Shown in pieces: positions 1 to 9,085 of a stretch of DNA of 64,000 bases (positions are counted from its first letter, which is position 1; every line of letters starts with the position of its first letter). Position numbers and translations under genes: made by a program. Below the pieces are notes generated by a model. The model saw only the letters and a program-made list of their open reading frames with translations. It was not told the origin of the DNA and did no database searches. Origin of the DNA: VXYK01 sp965214565. Lineage in GTDB: Bacteria > Actinomycetota > Acidimicrobiia > Acidimicrobiales > Aldehydirespiratoraceae. The stretch spans positions 62,001-126,000 of the forward strand of contig OZ243951.1 of NCBI GenBank assembly GCA_965214565.1. Direction: 5' to 3'.

Positions 1-461
1 CAGCGGCCGTTGCGCTGCTCATCATGTTCTCGTTGGACCGCGTGATCGTCACAACAGGCGGATTGACAACGAACGGTGACTGGATCTCCTCGGGCCCCTT
101 GGCCGAGAGTCTGCGTGCGGTAGAAGGTCCCGTCCGCCTCGGCGCAGTCGGCCTGTCCGCCGCTTCTGCGGTCGGTGCCTGGGTCGAACTGCTGTTTCTG
201 TCGGTTCGGTCCCGCCGCCATCTGCCCCGCATGACCAGCCCAGTGCGAACACTCGGCCGGCCAGCAGCAGCCGCGGCCGGAGCCTTCGTGCTCGCAGGCA
301 CGACCAGGCTGGTGCTCCCGGACCTTCCGCTGCTGATCACCGCTGCGGTGGTCGTCGGCGTGGCGGGGGTCGGCTACGTGGCCGTCGCCTCCCGCATCGG
401 CGTGGAAGAAACCCAGCAGCTGTTGGGCCCGGTCCAAAAGGCGTTCTCGCGCTCACGCTGA
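1..461 (+). CDS. C-terminal part of a MurJ/MviN-like lipid II flippase (truncated by window edge)
   Basis: The reading frame is already open at base 3 (AAVALLIMFSL...), so the gene begins outside the window. About 150 residues remain: several hydrophobic segments separated by a basic loop (SVRSRRHLPR) and a basic C-terminus. The stretch GLSAASAVGAWVELLFL followed by basic residues resembles the last helices of MurJ proteins, which flip lipid II across the membrane for peptidoglycan synthesis. That fits the many cell-wall genes here, but the call rests on helix pattern and a short motif only; another polytopic transporter is possible. It lies 32 bases ahead of pspA on the same strand. Confidence 0.5.
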   Translation, partial: AAVALLIMFSLDRVIVTTGGLTTNGDWISSGPLAESLRAVEGPVRLGAVGLSAASAVGAWVELLFLSVRSRRHLPRMTSPVRTLGRPAAAAAGAFVLAGTTRLVLPDLPLLITAAVVVGVAGVGYVAVASRIGVEETQQLLGPVQKAFSRSR

Positions 462-493
462 CTAGTGGCACCGCCAACCACTACGATTGAACC

Positions 494-1270
494 ATGCTCC
501 AGTACCTGAAGAAGCGTTGGAACTACTTCATCGCCAGATCGAACCAGAATTTCGAGGAGTCCGCCGACCCTAAAGTCCAGCTGGAACAGGCCATCAACGA
601 GGCCAAAGACCAGCACAATCGGCTCCGCGGGCAAGCGGCCAACGTCATCGCCAACCAGAAGCAGACCGAGCTTCGACTCAACCGCGCCATCGAGGAACTC
701 GAGCGCTACAGCGGCAACGCCCGACAGGCCGTCAAGATGGCCGACGAAGCCACCCGCTCCGGACACGCCGAGAACCTGGAGCGCTACACAGACGCGGCCG
801 AACACTTCGCCAACCGGATCGTGATCCTCGAAGAAGAGATCGAGAGCCTCAAGGGCCTCTACTTCCAAGCCTCAGACGCAGCTGACCAGGCCAAGGCTGC
901 CGTCGAGCAGAACGCCGGACTGCTCCAGAAGAAGCTCGGGCAGCGCCAAGCACTGTTGAGCCAACTCGACCAGGCCAAGATGCAGGAGACCGTCAACGCC
1001 GCCATGAGCACCCTGTCAGAGGCGGTCGGGGAGGACGTCCCTACCTTCGACCAGGTACGCGACAAGATCGAGGCCCGCTACGCACGGGCCAAGGCGACAG
1101 CAGAACTCACCGAGAGCCATGTCGAGACACAGGTCTACGAGGTCGAGAAGGCCGCTCGCAAGATCGAGGCCCAGTCACGGCTCGAGATGATCCGCTCCAA
1201 CCTCGGAATCGACACCCCCGGAACCGCAGAGGCAATCACCGAGACCAGCGGCGATCCAGGCACTCCCTAA
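494..1270 (+). CDS. pspA: PspA/IM30 family membrane-stress protein
   Basis: The 258-residue protein is almost entirely helical coiled coil (about residues 25-225) and opens with an amphipathic segment (MLQYLKKRWNYFIARSNQ) typical of PspA/Vipp1 membrane binding. The motifs DPKVQLEQAINEAKDQ and LRGQAANVIANQKQTE match the family core. PspA-type proteins bind damaged inner membranes and form ESCRT-III-like assemblies. The C-terminal 25 residues are Thr/Gly/Pro-rich and probably disordered. It starts at ATG with only a weak ribosome site and converges on proB with a 10-base gap. No PspB/PspC partner is visible nearby. Confidence 0.9.
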   Translation: MLQYLKKRWNYFIARSNQNFEESADPKVQLEQAINEAKDQHNRLRGQAANVIANQKQTELRLNRAIEELERYSGNARQAVKMADEATRSGHAENLERYTDAAEHFANRIVILEEEIESLKGLYFQASDAADQAKAAVEQNAGLLQKKLGQRQALLSQLDQAKMQETVNAAMSTLSEAVGEDVPTFDQVRDKIEARYARAKATAELTESHVETQVYEVEKAARKIEAQSRLEMIRSNLGIDTPGTAEAITETSGDPGTP

Positions 1271-1280
1271 CCGACACCAG

Positions 1281-2387
1281 TCAGGCAGGGACCGTCACAA
1301 GGTCGTCTGCGTGGATGACCAGATGCAGCGCCCCCGCAGGCAGATCCTCACTCCGGCGACCCGCAACCGCGCGCAGATCGTCAGAACCATGACGAGTCAA
1401 CCCCTTGGCGAAGACCACCGCACCGTCGTCGACCACCTCAACCGGAGCACCCGCAGCAAACGAACCGTCGACCCCGCGCACACCCGCCGCCAGCAGCGAC
1501 TTGCCCCGTTCCAGCGCCCTGCGAGCCCCAGCGTCGACGGCGACAGTTCCCTGCGCGCCGACAGCGAAGGCGATCCAAAGTTTCCTCGCGGGCAGGCGGC
1601 TCTCGCGGGCGTGCACCATAGTGCCGCTACCGGCCACACCGTTCACTGCGTCGCGCAACACCGAATCACGGTCCGCGTCCGCGATCACCGAAGACACGCC
1701 CGACCAGGCTGCGATCTTGGCCGCATTTAGCTTCGAGGCCATACCACCGCTACCCCGGGCGGAACCGGCACCACCGACAACGGCCTCGGTCTGATGGTCG
1801 ATGCCCACGATCTCTGAGATCAGCGAAGCTTCAGAGTCGATGCGCGGATCCGCCGTGAGCACACCGGCCGTGTCTGTCAGCAGCACCAGGCGGACGGCGT
1901 CGACCAGGTTGGCGACCAGAGCCGCTATCCGGTCGTTGTCGCCGAACCGGATCTCGTCATCGGCAATGGCGTCGTTCTCATTCACCACCGGGACCACACC
2001 GAGTTCGAGCAGGCGCTCAAGAGTCTGACGGGCATGCAGGTACTGGGAGCGCACGATGAAGTCGAGCGGTATCAACAGAACCTGGCCGGCTATTAGACCG
2101 TGCGCGGCGAACTCCTCGCGGTAGACAGCCATCAGCGCACTCTGTCCAACCGTGGCCACCGCCTGCAGCGTGCGGATGTCCCTGGGTCGCTTACCGCCAC
2201 CCAAACCCAGCTCGGGCAGGCCTGCGGCAATAGCTCCCGAGGTCACCACGACCACCTGGTATCCGTCAGCGCGCAGCTCAGCGACTTCGGCGCACAGCTT
2301 GGCGATACGCGACCGCTGCACGACCCCGTCGTTGTCGGTGATAGACGATGTCCCGATCTTCACCACGACCGTTCTGTTGGTGCTCAT
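1281..2387 (-). CDS. proB: Glutamate 5-kinase
   Basis: ProB phosphorylates L-glutamate to gamma-glutamyl phosphate, the first step of proline synthesis. The 368-residue length fits the kinase-plus-PUA form. An amino-acid-kinase domain holds VVVKIGTSS near residue 8, VTSGAIAAG, NENDAI, the FGDNDRIAALVA segment and LLTDTAGVLTADPR. A PUA domain occupies roughly the last 100 residues. I chose the ATG at 2387 (MSTNRTVVVK); a TTG at 2426 would add 13 residues that overlap the end of obgE and look unconserved. It is the last gene of the rplU-rpmA-obgE-proB series. No proA is visible in the window. Confidence 0.93.
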   Translation of the reverse strand: MSTNRTVVVKIGTSSITDNDGVVQRSRIAKLCAEVAELRADGYQVVVVTSGAIAAGLPELGLGGGKRPRDIRTLQAVATVGQSALMAVYREEFAAHGLIAGQVLLIPLDFIVRSQYLHARQTLERLLELGVVPVVNENDAIADDEIRFGDNDRIAALVANLVDAVRLVLLTDTAGVLTADPRIDSEASLISEIVGIDHQTEAVVGGAGSARGSGGMASKLNAAKIAAWSGVSSVIADADRDSVLRDAVNGVAGSGTMVHARESRLPARKLWIAFAVGAQGTVAVDAGARRALERGKSLLAAGVRGVDGSFAAGAPVEVVDDGAVVFAKGLTRHGSDDLRAVAGRRSEDLPAGALHLVIHADDLVTVPA

Positions 2388-2403
2388 GTGTCTGTGTTGG
2401 CGC

Positions 2404-3645
2404 TCATTTGTCCTCTTCGTACTCAAAACTAAACTCTCCGATGCGGACCTCGTCGCCAGTTTTCAGTCCGGCCCGCGCCAACGCCGTGTTGACCCCGAGC
2501 TGCTGCAGCCGTTCGGTCGCAAATGCCAGCGCCTGGTCGTCAGTCAGATCACTGAGCGCGACCGCACGCCGGGCGGCACGACCAAGCACCTCCCACGACC
2601 CGTCGTCATGACGCCGAAGCTGAATCTCCGCCGACACCGGACGATGGATCACCGACGAGACCGACTCGGCCTGCTGCTCGCGGCTCTCGCCGACCAGTCG
2701 CACCAACTCCCCGATCAACTCGCCGATCCCCTCACCCGTGACCGAGGAGACCGCCCCGCCCTCGAAGGAGTGCCCCGGAGCCATGTCGGCGCGGCTCCCG
2801 ACCACCAGACGCGGCCGGTCCAACAGGTCAGCCTCATAGGAGCCGAGTTCGTTGAGCAGCACCTGCAACTGCTCGTGCGGCGCAACGCCGTCCCACGGCG
2901 CCAGATCAAGCAGCACCAGCAGCACCTGCGCCCGCTCGACATGGCGGAGGAACTGGTGCCCCAGGCCCCTGCCCCGGCTCGCACCTTCGATCAACCCCGG
3001 GATGTCGGCCACGACCATCTCGAAACCGTCATCAGTGCGGACAACACCGAGGTTCGGCTCGAGAGTCGTGAACGGATAGTCGGCGATCTTCGGCTTGGCA
3101 GCCGAGATGCGGCTGATCAGTGTCGACTTGCCGACATTGGGGAAACCGACGATCGCCACGTCGGCGAGAAGCTTGAGCTCGAGCCGCAACCAGCGCTGCT
3201 CCCCATGCTCGCCCTGCTCCGCGAACGCCGGTGCTCGTCGCCGGTTCGACAGGAAACGGGCGTTGCCCCGGCCGCGCTCACCACCCTGAGCTGCAAGCCA
3301 ACGATCACCGTTGTTGACGAGATCGGCCAGCGGTTCGCGAGTTTCGTGGTCGAGCACGACCGTTCCCATCGGCACCGCCACCTCCAGATCCTTGCCCCGC
3401 GCGCCGTGCTTCCTGGATCCGCCACCGTGTTTGCCGTTCTCCGCGCGGCGATGGGGGTAGTCGCGGAAAGCCAGCAGCGAAGCGACGTTGCGGTCCGCTA
3501 CCAGCCACACCGATCCGCCGTCGCCGCCGTCACCACCGTCAGGACCGCCCTTGGACACGTGAGCTTCACGCCGGAACGCAACGCAACCCGCGCCGCCGTC
3601 ACCAGCGGTGACATGAAGGTTGCATTCGTCGATGAACGTGCTCAC
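2404..3645 (-). CDS. obgE: Obg family GTPase (CgtA)
   Basis: Obg is an essential GTPase that binds the 50S subunit and links ribosome assembly to stress. The 413-residue protein has the glycine-rich Obg fold (AGDGGAGCVAFRRE, GGPDGGDGGDGG) over about residues 1-155. The G domain shows GFPNVGKST, a PFTTLEP switch region and DIPGLIEGASRGRGLG. An actinobacterial-type OCT domain (about 335-413, ending GEFSFEYEEDK) follows. The start is the GTG at 3645 (STFIDECNLHV matches the usual Obg N-terminus); a GTG six codons upstream at 3663 is the alternative. It follows rpmA after about 170 bases, the standard order in many bacteria. Confidence 0.95.
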   Translation of the reverse strand: MSTFIDECNLHVTAGDGGAGCVAFRREAHVSKGGPDGGDGGDGGSVWLVADRNVASLLAFRDYPHRRAENGKHGGGSRKHGARGKDLEVAVPMGTVVLDHETREPLADLVNNGDRWLAAQGGERGRGNARFLSNRRRAPAFAEQGEHGEQRWLRLELKLLADVAIVGFPNVGKSTLISRISAAKPKIADYPFTTLEPNLGVVRTDDGFEMVVADIPGLIEGASRGRGLGHQFLRHVERAQVLLVLLDLAPWDGVAPHEQLQVLLNELGSYEADLLDRPRLVVGSRADMAPGHSFEGGAVSSVTGEGIGELIGELVRLVGESREQQAESVSSVIHRPVSAEIQLRRHDDGSWEVLGRAARRAVALSDLTDDQALAFATERLQQLGVNTALARAGLKTGDEVRIGEFSFEYEEDK

Positions 3646-3816
3646 CCCGCCAGCGTACGGCACGACTCAGAGGCAGACGCGTTTGCCGGATCGCCACGCG
3701 TTGGCGGCGCGCCACTTCCCGCTCTTGCTCGCTGCGCTCACGGGCCGCTCGGGCCACGGCCTCGTTCTGTCGTGGCCGTGTGCGGGGCCAGTCCGCTCGG
3801 CCTCTGGGCAATCCGC

Positions 3817-4068
3817 TCAGGCTGGGATCACATCAACAAGTTTGCGGCCGCGGCGGCGACCGAACTTGACGGTGCCGTCGGAAGTGGCGAACAGGGTGTC
3901 GTCACCACCGCGCATCACGTTGTTGCCCGGGTGGAACTTGGTGCCGCGCTGGCGAACAATGATCGCGCCAGCCAGAACCTGGCCACCGTCATAAACCTTG
4001 ACACCCAGTCGCTGAGCGTTGGAATCGCGGCCGTTGCGGGTCGAACCGCCGCCTTTGGTCTTTGACAT
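3817..4068 (-). CDS. rpmA: 50S ribosomal protein L27
   Basis: L27 sits near the peptidyl transferase centre of the 50S subunit. The 83-residue protein shows the family signature: the glycine-rich N-terminus SKTKGGGSTRNGRDS, then RLGVKVYDGGQVLAGAIIVRQ and RGTKFHPGNNV. The start is MSKTKGGG, so there is no Firmicute-style N-terminal propeptide. It follows rplU after 6 bases, as in most bacteria, and is very probably co-transcribed with it. Confidence 0.98.
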   Translation of the reverse strand: MSKTKGGGSTRNGRDSNAQRLGVKVYDGGQVLAGAIIVRQRGTKFHPGNNVMRGGDDTLFATSDGTVKFGRRRGRKLVDVIPA

Positions 4069-4074
4069 TGGGAA

Positions 4075-4383
4075 TCAACCCTTCGATATCTTGGTGATCT
4101 CGATGAGGGCCTGAGTCTGACGATGCCCCCATCGCCTGCGATTATTCGACTTGCTCTTGTAGAGAAAACCGTTGATCTTCGGGCCCTTGTGTTCCTCGAT
4201 CACCCGTGCGGTCACCGACGCGCCCTTAAGTTGATCGGGAGTGGCCAGGACGGTCTCCCCGTCGACGAGCATCACCGGAGCAAGCTCAACATCGGAACCG
4301 GGATCACCCAGACGTTCCACCGAGATGGTCTGGCCCTGCTCGACGCGGTACTGCTTACCGCCGGTCTTCACTACTGCGTACAT
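4075..4383 (-). CDS. rplU: 50S ribosomal protein L21
   Basis: L21 binds 23S rRNA. The 102-residue protein has the conserved start MYAVVKTGGKQYRVEQGQ and a C-terminus with KSKSNNRRRWGHRQ and LIEITKI. It lies 24 bases downstream of the RNase E/G gene and 6 bases ahead of rpmA, a common arrangement. No separate promoter is evident in the short gap, so read-through from upstream is likely. Confidence 0.98.
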   Translation of the reverse strand: MYAVVKTGGKQYRVEQGQTISVERLGDPGSDVELAPVMLVDGETVLATPDQLKGASVTARVIEEHKGPKINGFLYKSKSNNRRRWGHRQTQALIEITKISKG

Positions 4384-4407
4384 AGGCGGAAGATTCTAAC
4401 GTACCCG

Positions 4408-6294
4408 TCAGCCGATCAGACCATCAATCAACACATGACCGTCGCCCTCGCAGGTATCGCAGATGTCCGAGACCGACTCCAGCAGACCCTCCCCTATCCG
4501 CTTGCGGGTCATTTCCACCAGGCCGAGGCCCGAGATGTCGAACACCTGCGTTCGGGTTTTGTCACGAGCCAACGCCGCTCGGAACACCTTCATCACCTCG
4601 GCACGGTTCTTGGCAATCTCCATGTCGACGAAATCGATCACGATGATCCCGCCGATGTCACGCAACCGCAGTTGATTGGCAACCTCCTCAGCGGCTTCGA
4701 GATTGTTGCGGAAGACCGTCTCCTCAAGACTCGACTTGCCGACATTCTTACCTGTGTTGACATCGATCACGGTGAGCGCCTCAGTGGCCTCGATGATCAA
4801 CGAACCACCGGACGGCAGCCACACCTTGCGATCGAGCGCCTTACGCAACTGCTCGTGTACGTGATAGCGCTCGAACAGCGGCAGCTTCGCGGCTCTCGGA
4901 TCGTAGTACTCGACGCGTTCCGCCAGTGCCGGCGTGATACTGGAAACGTACGCTCTCACCTCGTCGTAGAGTTCGCGGTTGTCGATGACGATCCCGCGGA
5001 AGTCCTTGGTGAACTCCTCTCGGATGATCCGCACCGCGGCTTCGGGTTCCCGGTAGACGAGCGCAGGAGCATTCGTCTTCTTCGCGAGGGTTTCAATCTC
5101 GTTCCATTGCGTGACCAGCCGGGCAACATCGCGCTTTATCTCCTCGGCTGTGACCTTCTCAGCCGCGGTGCGGACGATCACACCGTGCTGTTTGGGTTTC
5201 GCCTTGTCGAGGATGCCCCGGAGCCTGGCCCGTTCGGTATCGGGAAGGCGTTTCGAGATGCCGTAGGTGGAGGTGTTGGGCACCAGCACCACGAAGCGGC
5301 CCGGGAGCGACACCTCCTGAGTGAGCCGCGCGCCCTTGTGGGCGATCGGGTTCTTCGTCACCTGGCAGAGGATCGTCTGGCGGGCCTTCAGCAGCTCTTC
5401 GATGCGTGGTTGTTCAGTCGGTCCGCTTTCGATGTCCTCCCGGTCGTACTGCACGTCGCCGCGGTACAGCACCGCGTTCTTGGGGGTGCCGATATCGACG
5501 AAAGCCGCTTCCATGCCCGGGAGCACGTTCTGCACTCGGCCGACGTAGATGTTCCCGTGAATCTGGCTCACGTCGTCGGCGGGGCGCGACACCTGATGCT
5601 CAACAAGCTTGCGCCCTTCAAGTGTTGCTATCTGCGTCGCCTTGTCACCCACTGACACGCACATCATGTAACGGCCGACCGCCTGCCCCTTGCGAGTCCT
5701 GCCACGACGCTGTTTGAGCGTCTTCTCGTCGAGTTCAACCGCATCGTCGATGATCGACTCGACCGGACGATGGGACCTCTGGCCGCGGCCCTGACGGCCC
5801 TGGGAGCCTCCGGCCTTGTTGCGTGGGTCGCCCTGGGACTGGTCGGGCGCGGACCCCCTGCCACGGCCCCGTCCGCCGCGCTTGCGACGCCGACGCCTCG
5901 ATCCACCCTCACTCTGGCCCTGGCCCTGAGAGTCCTGCTGCTTCTGACCCTGGGAGTCCTGCTGCTTCTGACCCTGGTTCGAAGATCCTGACCGCCCGGA
6001 ACCCTTGCTGCCGGAACCACCACCGCCACGACCGCCGTCGCCACGCACGTCTTTGGGCTTGGCGTCCGAGGAGCCGCGACCCGAGGGCTTGGTGTTGCTG
6101 TCAATCAGAGGAGCCGGCCGGGTGTCTCCTATGCGCGGAGCCCGATTCGGAGCCGGCGCTGGGCGAGAATCACCAATTTTCGGTTTCTGGGAACCTTTGG
6201 GTGGAGATTTGCCAGCGGATTGAGGTTTGCCAGTGGATTGAGGTTTGGGAGCGCGCGCCGAGGCGTCGCTGTTGTCGGCCTGTGATTTGGCCAT
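4408..6294 (-). CDS. rne: Ribonuclease E/G family endoribonuclease
   Basis: RNase E/G cleaves single-stranded AU-rich RNA in mRNA decay and rRNA/tRNA maturation. In this 628-residue protein the catalytic part begins near residue 205 with an S1 domain (IHGNIYVGRVQNVLPGMEA). Metal-binding motifs follow: VIDVNTGKN (about 509-517) and IVIDFVDME (about 551-559). A zinc-link CDTCEGDG is near the C-terminus. The first 200 residues are low-complexity Gly/Ser/Gln/Arg with short octad repeats, an N-terminal extension like those of actinobacterial RNase E. It starts at ATG with a good AAGGA site. The protein lacks the long C-terminal degradosome scaffold of E. coli RNase E, so the rne/rng choice is uncertain. 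Confidence 0.92.
   Translation of the reverse strand: MAKSQADNSDASARAPKPQSTGKPQSAGKSPPKGSQKPKIGDSRPAPAPNRAPRIGDTRPAPLIDSNTKPSGRGSSDAKPKDVRGDGGRGGGGSGSKGSGRSGSSNQGQKQQDSQGQKQQDSQGQGQSEGGSRRRRRKRGGRGRGRGSAPDQSQGDPRNKAGGSQGRQGRGQRSHRPVESIIDDAVELDEKTLKQRRGRTRKGQAVGRYMMCVSVGDKATQIATLEGRKLVEHQVSRPADDVSQIHGNIYVGRVQNVLPGMEAAFVDIGTPKNAVLYRGDVQYDREDIESGPTEQPRIEELLKARQTILCQVTKNPIAHKGARLTQEVSLPGRFVVLVPNTSTYGISKRLPDTERARLRGILDKAKPKQHGVIVRTAAEKVTAEEIKRDVARLVTQWNEIETLAKKTNAPALVYREPEAAVRIIREEFTKDFRGIVIDNRELYDEVRAYVSSITPALAERVEYYDPRAAKLPLFERYHVHEQLRKALDRKVWLPSGGSLIIEATEALTVIDVNTGKNVGKSSLEETVFRNNLEAAEEVANQLRLRDIGGIIVIDFVDMEIAKNRAEVMKVFRAALARDKTRTQVFDISGLGLVEMTRKRIGEGLLESVSDICDTCEGDGHVLIDGLIG
5930..5977 (-). 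repeat. Two tandem 24-base repeats inside the RNase E/G gene
   Basis: Two consecutive identical 24-base units encode a repeated Gln-rich octad (DSQGQKQQ) within the disordered N-terminal extension. The flanking codons (QGQGQSEGG) look like decayed further copies. In-frame units of this kind expand and contract readily by slippage, so copy number may differ between strains. Confidence 0.75.
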
Positions 6295-6333
6295 AGTTTC
6301 GTTCCTTCGTTGATGACACCGGGGAACAGGCGA

Positions 6334-7065
6334 TCATGTCGCCCCCACCGGTGTGGACGAGGCAGCGTCCAGCGGACTGCTGCGCTGCCGATCGTCGGTT
6401 TCGTTCATTGTCCATTGGTGAAGCCTAAGCACCCGGTGCTCGATCAGCGGTGGATCAAGAGCGCCCAAGAGTTCAGACACTCGCAGAGCACGCGGTTGGG
6501 TGGCGAGTTCAGCGATAAGCCTCACCCCTCCACCCTTCGCTTGTTCAGCTTCGATTGGCCCTTCAACATCGAGACTCAGCACACCGGGGCGCAGGTCGTC
6601 CACGACCTTTTTGCCCTTGCGTTCTCTGGATACGACGAGATTCTCTGCGGCGAGCGCTCGAGCCACGGCACCGGCCACGGTATCGGCATCAATGTCGACG
6701 ACATCGATCTGCCAGGTACAACTTGTGACTGCCTGCTGCAACGACGCAGTCTGTCGGTCAACGGTCACTGCAGCGGTGACTGCCATTCCTTGTGGAAGCT
6801 CATTTGTCAGCCGGGCCGGCAGATCGCCCATTTCAATTCCGTTGATTCGTTCGGGATCCAAGTCAATATCAAGATACTCCGCATCTGAGGAATGTCCTGT
6901 GGATAGGGCGAGACCAAACGCGATCTTGGGCCGCGGAGAGAATCCCTGACTGTACGCGACGGGGAGTCCCGCGCGCCTGAGTGCCCGCTGGAAGATGCGG
7001 GCCACGTCCCGATGCGAGGTGAAACGCACCTTGCCATGCTTGGTGAAGCGGATCCGAACCCTCAT
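6334..7065 (-). CDS. DUF2344 (TIGR03936) family protein
   Basis: This 243-residue protein belongs to the family commonly found fused to, or beside, the TIGR03960 radical SAM protein. It opens MRVRIRFTKHGKVRFTSHRD and continues IFQRALRRAGLPVAYSQGFSPRPKIAFGLALS, the family signature. Its biochemical role is not established to my knowledge. The ATG at 7065 overlaps the stop of the radical SAM gene (ATGA), implying translational coupling and joint function. Codons further upstream in the same frame lie inside the radical SAM gene and were excluded. RNase E/G follows 39 bases downstream. Confidence 0.88.
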   Translation of the reverse strand: MRVRIRFTKHGKVRFTSHRDVARIFQRALRRAGLPVAYSQGFSPRPKIAFGLALSTGHSSDAEYLDIDLDPERINGIEMGDLPARLTNELPQGMAVTAAVTVDRQTASLQQAVTSCTWQIDVVDIDADTVAGAVARALAAENLVVSRERKGKKVVDDLRPGVLSLDVEGPIEAEQAKGGGVRLIAELATQPRALRVSELLGALDPPLIEHRVLRLHQWTMNETDDRQRSSPLDAASSTPVGAT

Positions 7066-9059
7066 GACGCCACGCCGGCTCCACGGCGAGTGTCGGTGCC
7101 GTTGAGCGCTTCGCCACGGCGCGGCCGCTGCGCCAGCACCACCGGCACGGCCCCGCCCCCGGTCAGGTCGACCCCGGTCCCCTGGCTGCCCCCCGCGGGA
7201 GGAGAGGCCGACGCCACGACATGCTCGATTCCGTAGCCCGTGCAGGCTCCGCAGTCGTAACAGGGTGTCCAACGGCAGTCTTCCAAGCCCAGTTCATTGA
7301 GGGAGTCGCGCCAGTCCTGCCACAGGAAGTCCTTGTGCAGCCCCGCCGAGAGGTGGTCCCACGCAAGCACCTCGTCTTCGGTGCGGTGACGGTGGACATA
7401 CCAGTCGACGTCGCAGCCGTTGACTGCCATGGCCTCGAGCCAGAGGTCGTAGTTGAAGTGCTCCGACCACTCCTGGAACGTGCCGCCTCTGCGCCAGACA
7501 TACTCGATCACGGGACCTAGGCGGCGGTCACCGCGACTGGTGATGCCCTCGGCGAGGGTTGCCTTGGGATCGTGCCATTTGAGTTGCACGCCCCTGGTCC
7601 GTCGCAGATCATCGCGCAGCAACCCGATCTTGCGCGACAGCTCAGTCACAGTGTTCTGGCCGAACCACTGGAACGGCGTGAACGGCTTGGGCACGAAACC
7701 GCCCACCGAAACCGTCACCGACGGTGAGGAGTGGTGACTGCGGCCGAGCGCCACACAGTTCCGGGCGAGCTCGGCGATACCGAGCGTGTCCTCGTCGGTC
7801 TCGGTCGGAAGCCCGGTCATGAAATACAGCTTCATGCGCCGCCAACCCTGGCTGTAGGCGCTCTCGACCGCTCCGTAAAGGTCCTCCTCCCGAATGAGTT
7901 TGTTGATGACCTGACGCATCCGCCAAGAACCCGCCTCGGGCGCGAACGTCAGACCGGTGCGGCGAGCCCGCTGGATCTGAGCAGCGATGCCGACCGTGAA
8001 CGCGTCCACCCTCAGACTCGGCAGCGCAACACTCACCTGGTCGCACCCGGCGTCGCTGACCGTCTCGCCGATCACCTGCTCGATACCGCTGAAATCTGCG
8101 GTCGAGAGCGACGTAAGCGCAACTTCGTCGTATCCCGTGCGGGTCAGACCGTCGGTGATCATGGCGCGAACCTGCTCGGCAGGACGCTCCCGGACAGGCC
8201 GGGTGATCATCCCCGCCTGACAGAAGCGACAACCCCTGGTGCAGCCCCTGAAAACCTCCACCGACAGCCGGTCGTGCACAACCTCGGTCAAGGGAACGAG
8301 CTGCTGCTTGGGGTAGGGCCAGTCGCCGAGGTCGGCGACCGTGCGCTTCTCCACGCTCGCCGGGACATCGCCGTAGCGGGGCGTGACCTCGGCGATGAAC
8401 CCGCCCGAGTACGCGACCTCATACATTGAGGGGACGTAGACCCCCGCGATCTTCGACATCTCCCTCAGCAGCGGGGAGCGGGAACCACCAGGGCGCCCTG
8501 TTCGCTTCCAGTCGCACAGCAGCTCCGTGATCTCGCCGACGACCTCCTCGCCGTCGCCGAGCACCACAAAGTCGACGAAGTCGGCGATCGGCTCGGGGTT
8601 GTAGGTGCAGTGACCACCCACACCGATCAACGGATCGTCGTTTGAGCGTGAAACCGAGCGGATGGGAACACCCGCAAGATCGATGCAGTTGACGAGGTTC
8701 GTGTAGGTCAGCTCGGCACTTAGATTGAACGCGATCACATCGAAGTCGCCTGCAGGGCGATGCGTGTCCACCGAGAACAGCGGCAACCGGTCACGCCGCA
8801 GCAGGGCTTCAAGGTCGGTCCAGGGCGAATAGGCACGTTCGGCCGCGGCGTCGTCGCGCTCATTGAGAATCTCATAGAGGATCTGCAGACCCTGGTTGGG
8901 CAACCCGATCTCGTAGGTGTCCGGGTAGGTCAGCAACCAGCTGACGAGGCCGGGACCGTGAGTCGGCGTCTGCGCGCCCTGCTCACAGCCGATGTAGCGA
9001 GCCGGCTTCTGTACCTGCGGAAGCAGGTCTTCAAGGCGGGGCCAAAGCGACGCAGACAC
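7062..9059 (-). CDS. TIGR03960-type B12-binding-like radical SAM protein
   Basis: The 665-residue protein carries a radical SAM cluster motif, FRGCTRGCRFCQAG (CxxxCxxC), in mid-protein. Ahead of it is a region in the position of the B12-binding-like domain. A Cys-rich C-terminal tail (CRWTPCYDCGACTGYGIEH) may bind another metal centre. These proteins are widespread in Actinobacteria and Firmicutes and pair with DUF2344, as here; a tRNA/rRNA modification role has been suggested by association but I cannot confirm it. The start codon is GTG at 9059. It lies 26 bases downstream of rodA on the same strand. Confidence 0.9.
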   Translation of the reverse strand: MSASLWPRLEDLLPQVQKPARYIGCEQGAQTPTHGPGLVSWLLTYPDTYEIGLPNQGLQILYEILNERDDAAAERAYSPWTDLEALLRRDRLPLFSVDTHRPAGDFDVIAFNLSAELTYTNLVNCIDLAGVPIRSVSRSNDDPLIGVGGHCTYNPEPIADFVDFVVLGDGEEVVGEITELLCDWKRTGRPGGSRSPLLREMSKIAGVYVPSMYEVAYSGGFIAEVTPRYGDVPASVEKRTVADLGDWPYPKQQLVPLTEVVHDRLSVEVFRGCTRGCRFCQAGMITRPVRERPAEQVRAMITDGLTRTGYDEVALTSLSTADFSGIEQVIGETVSDAGCDQVSVALPSLRVDAFTVGIAAQIQRARRTGLTFAPEAGSWRMRQVINKLIREEDLYGAVESAYSQGWRRMKLYFMTGLPTETDEDTLGIAELARNCVALGRSHHSSPSVTVSVGGFVPKPFTPFQWFGQNTVTELSRKIGLLRDDLRRTRGVQLKWHDPKATLAEGITSRGDRRLGPVIEYVWRRGGTFQEWSEHFNYDLWLEAMAVNGCDVDWYVHRHRTEDEVLAWDHLSAGLHKDFLWQDWRDSLNELGLEDCRWTPCYDCGACTGYGIEHVVASASPPAGGSQGTGVDLTGGGAVPVVLAQRPRRGEALNGTDTRRGAGVAS

Positions 9060-9085
9060 TCATTGAGGCTACCCGCCCGCCGTGT

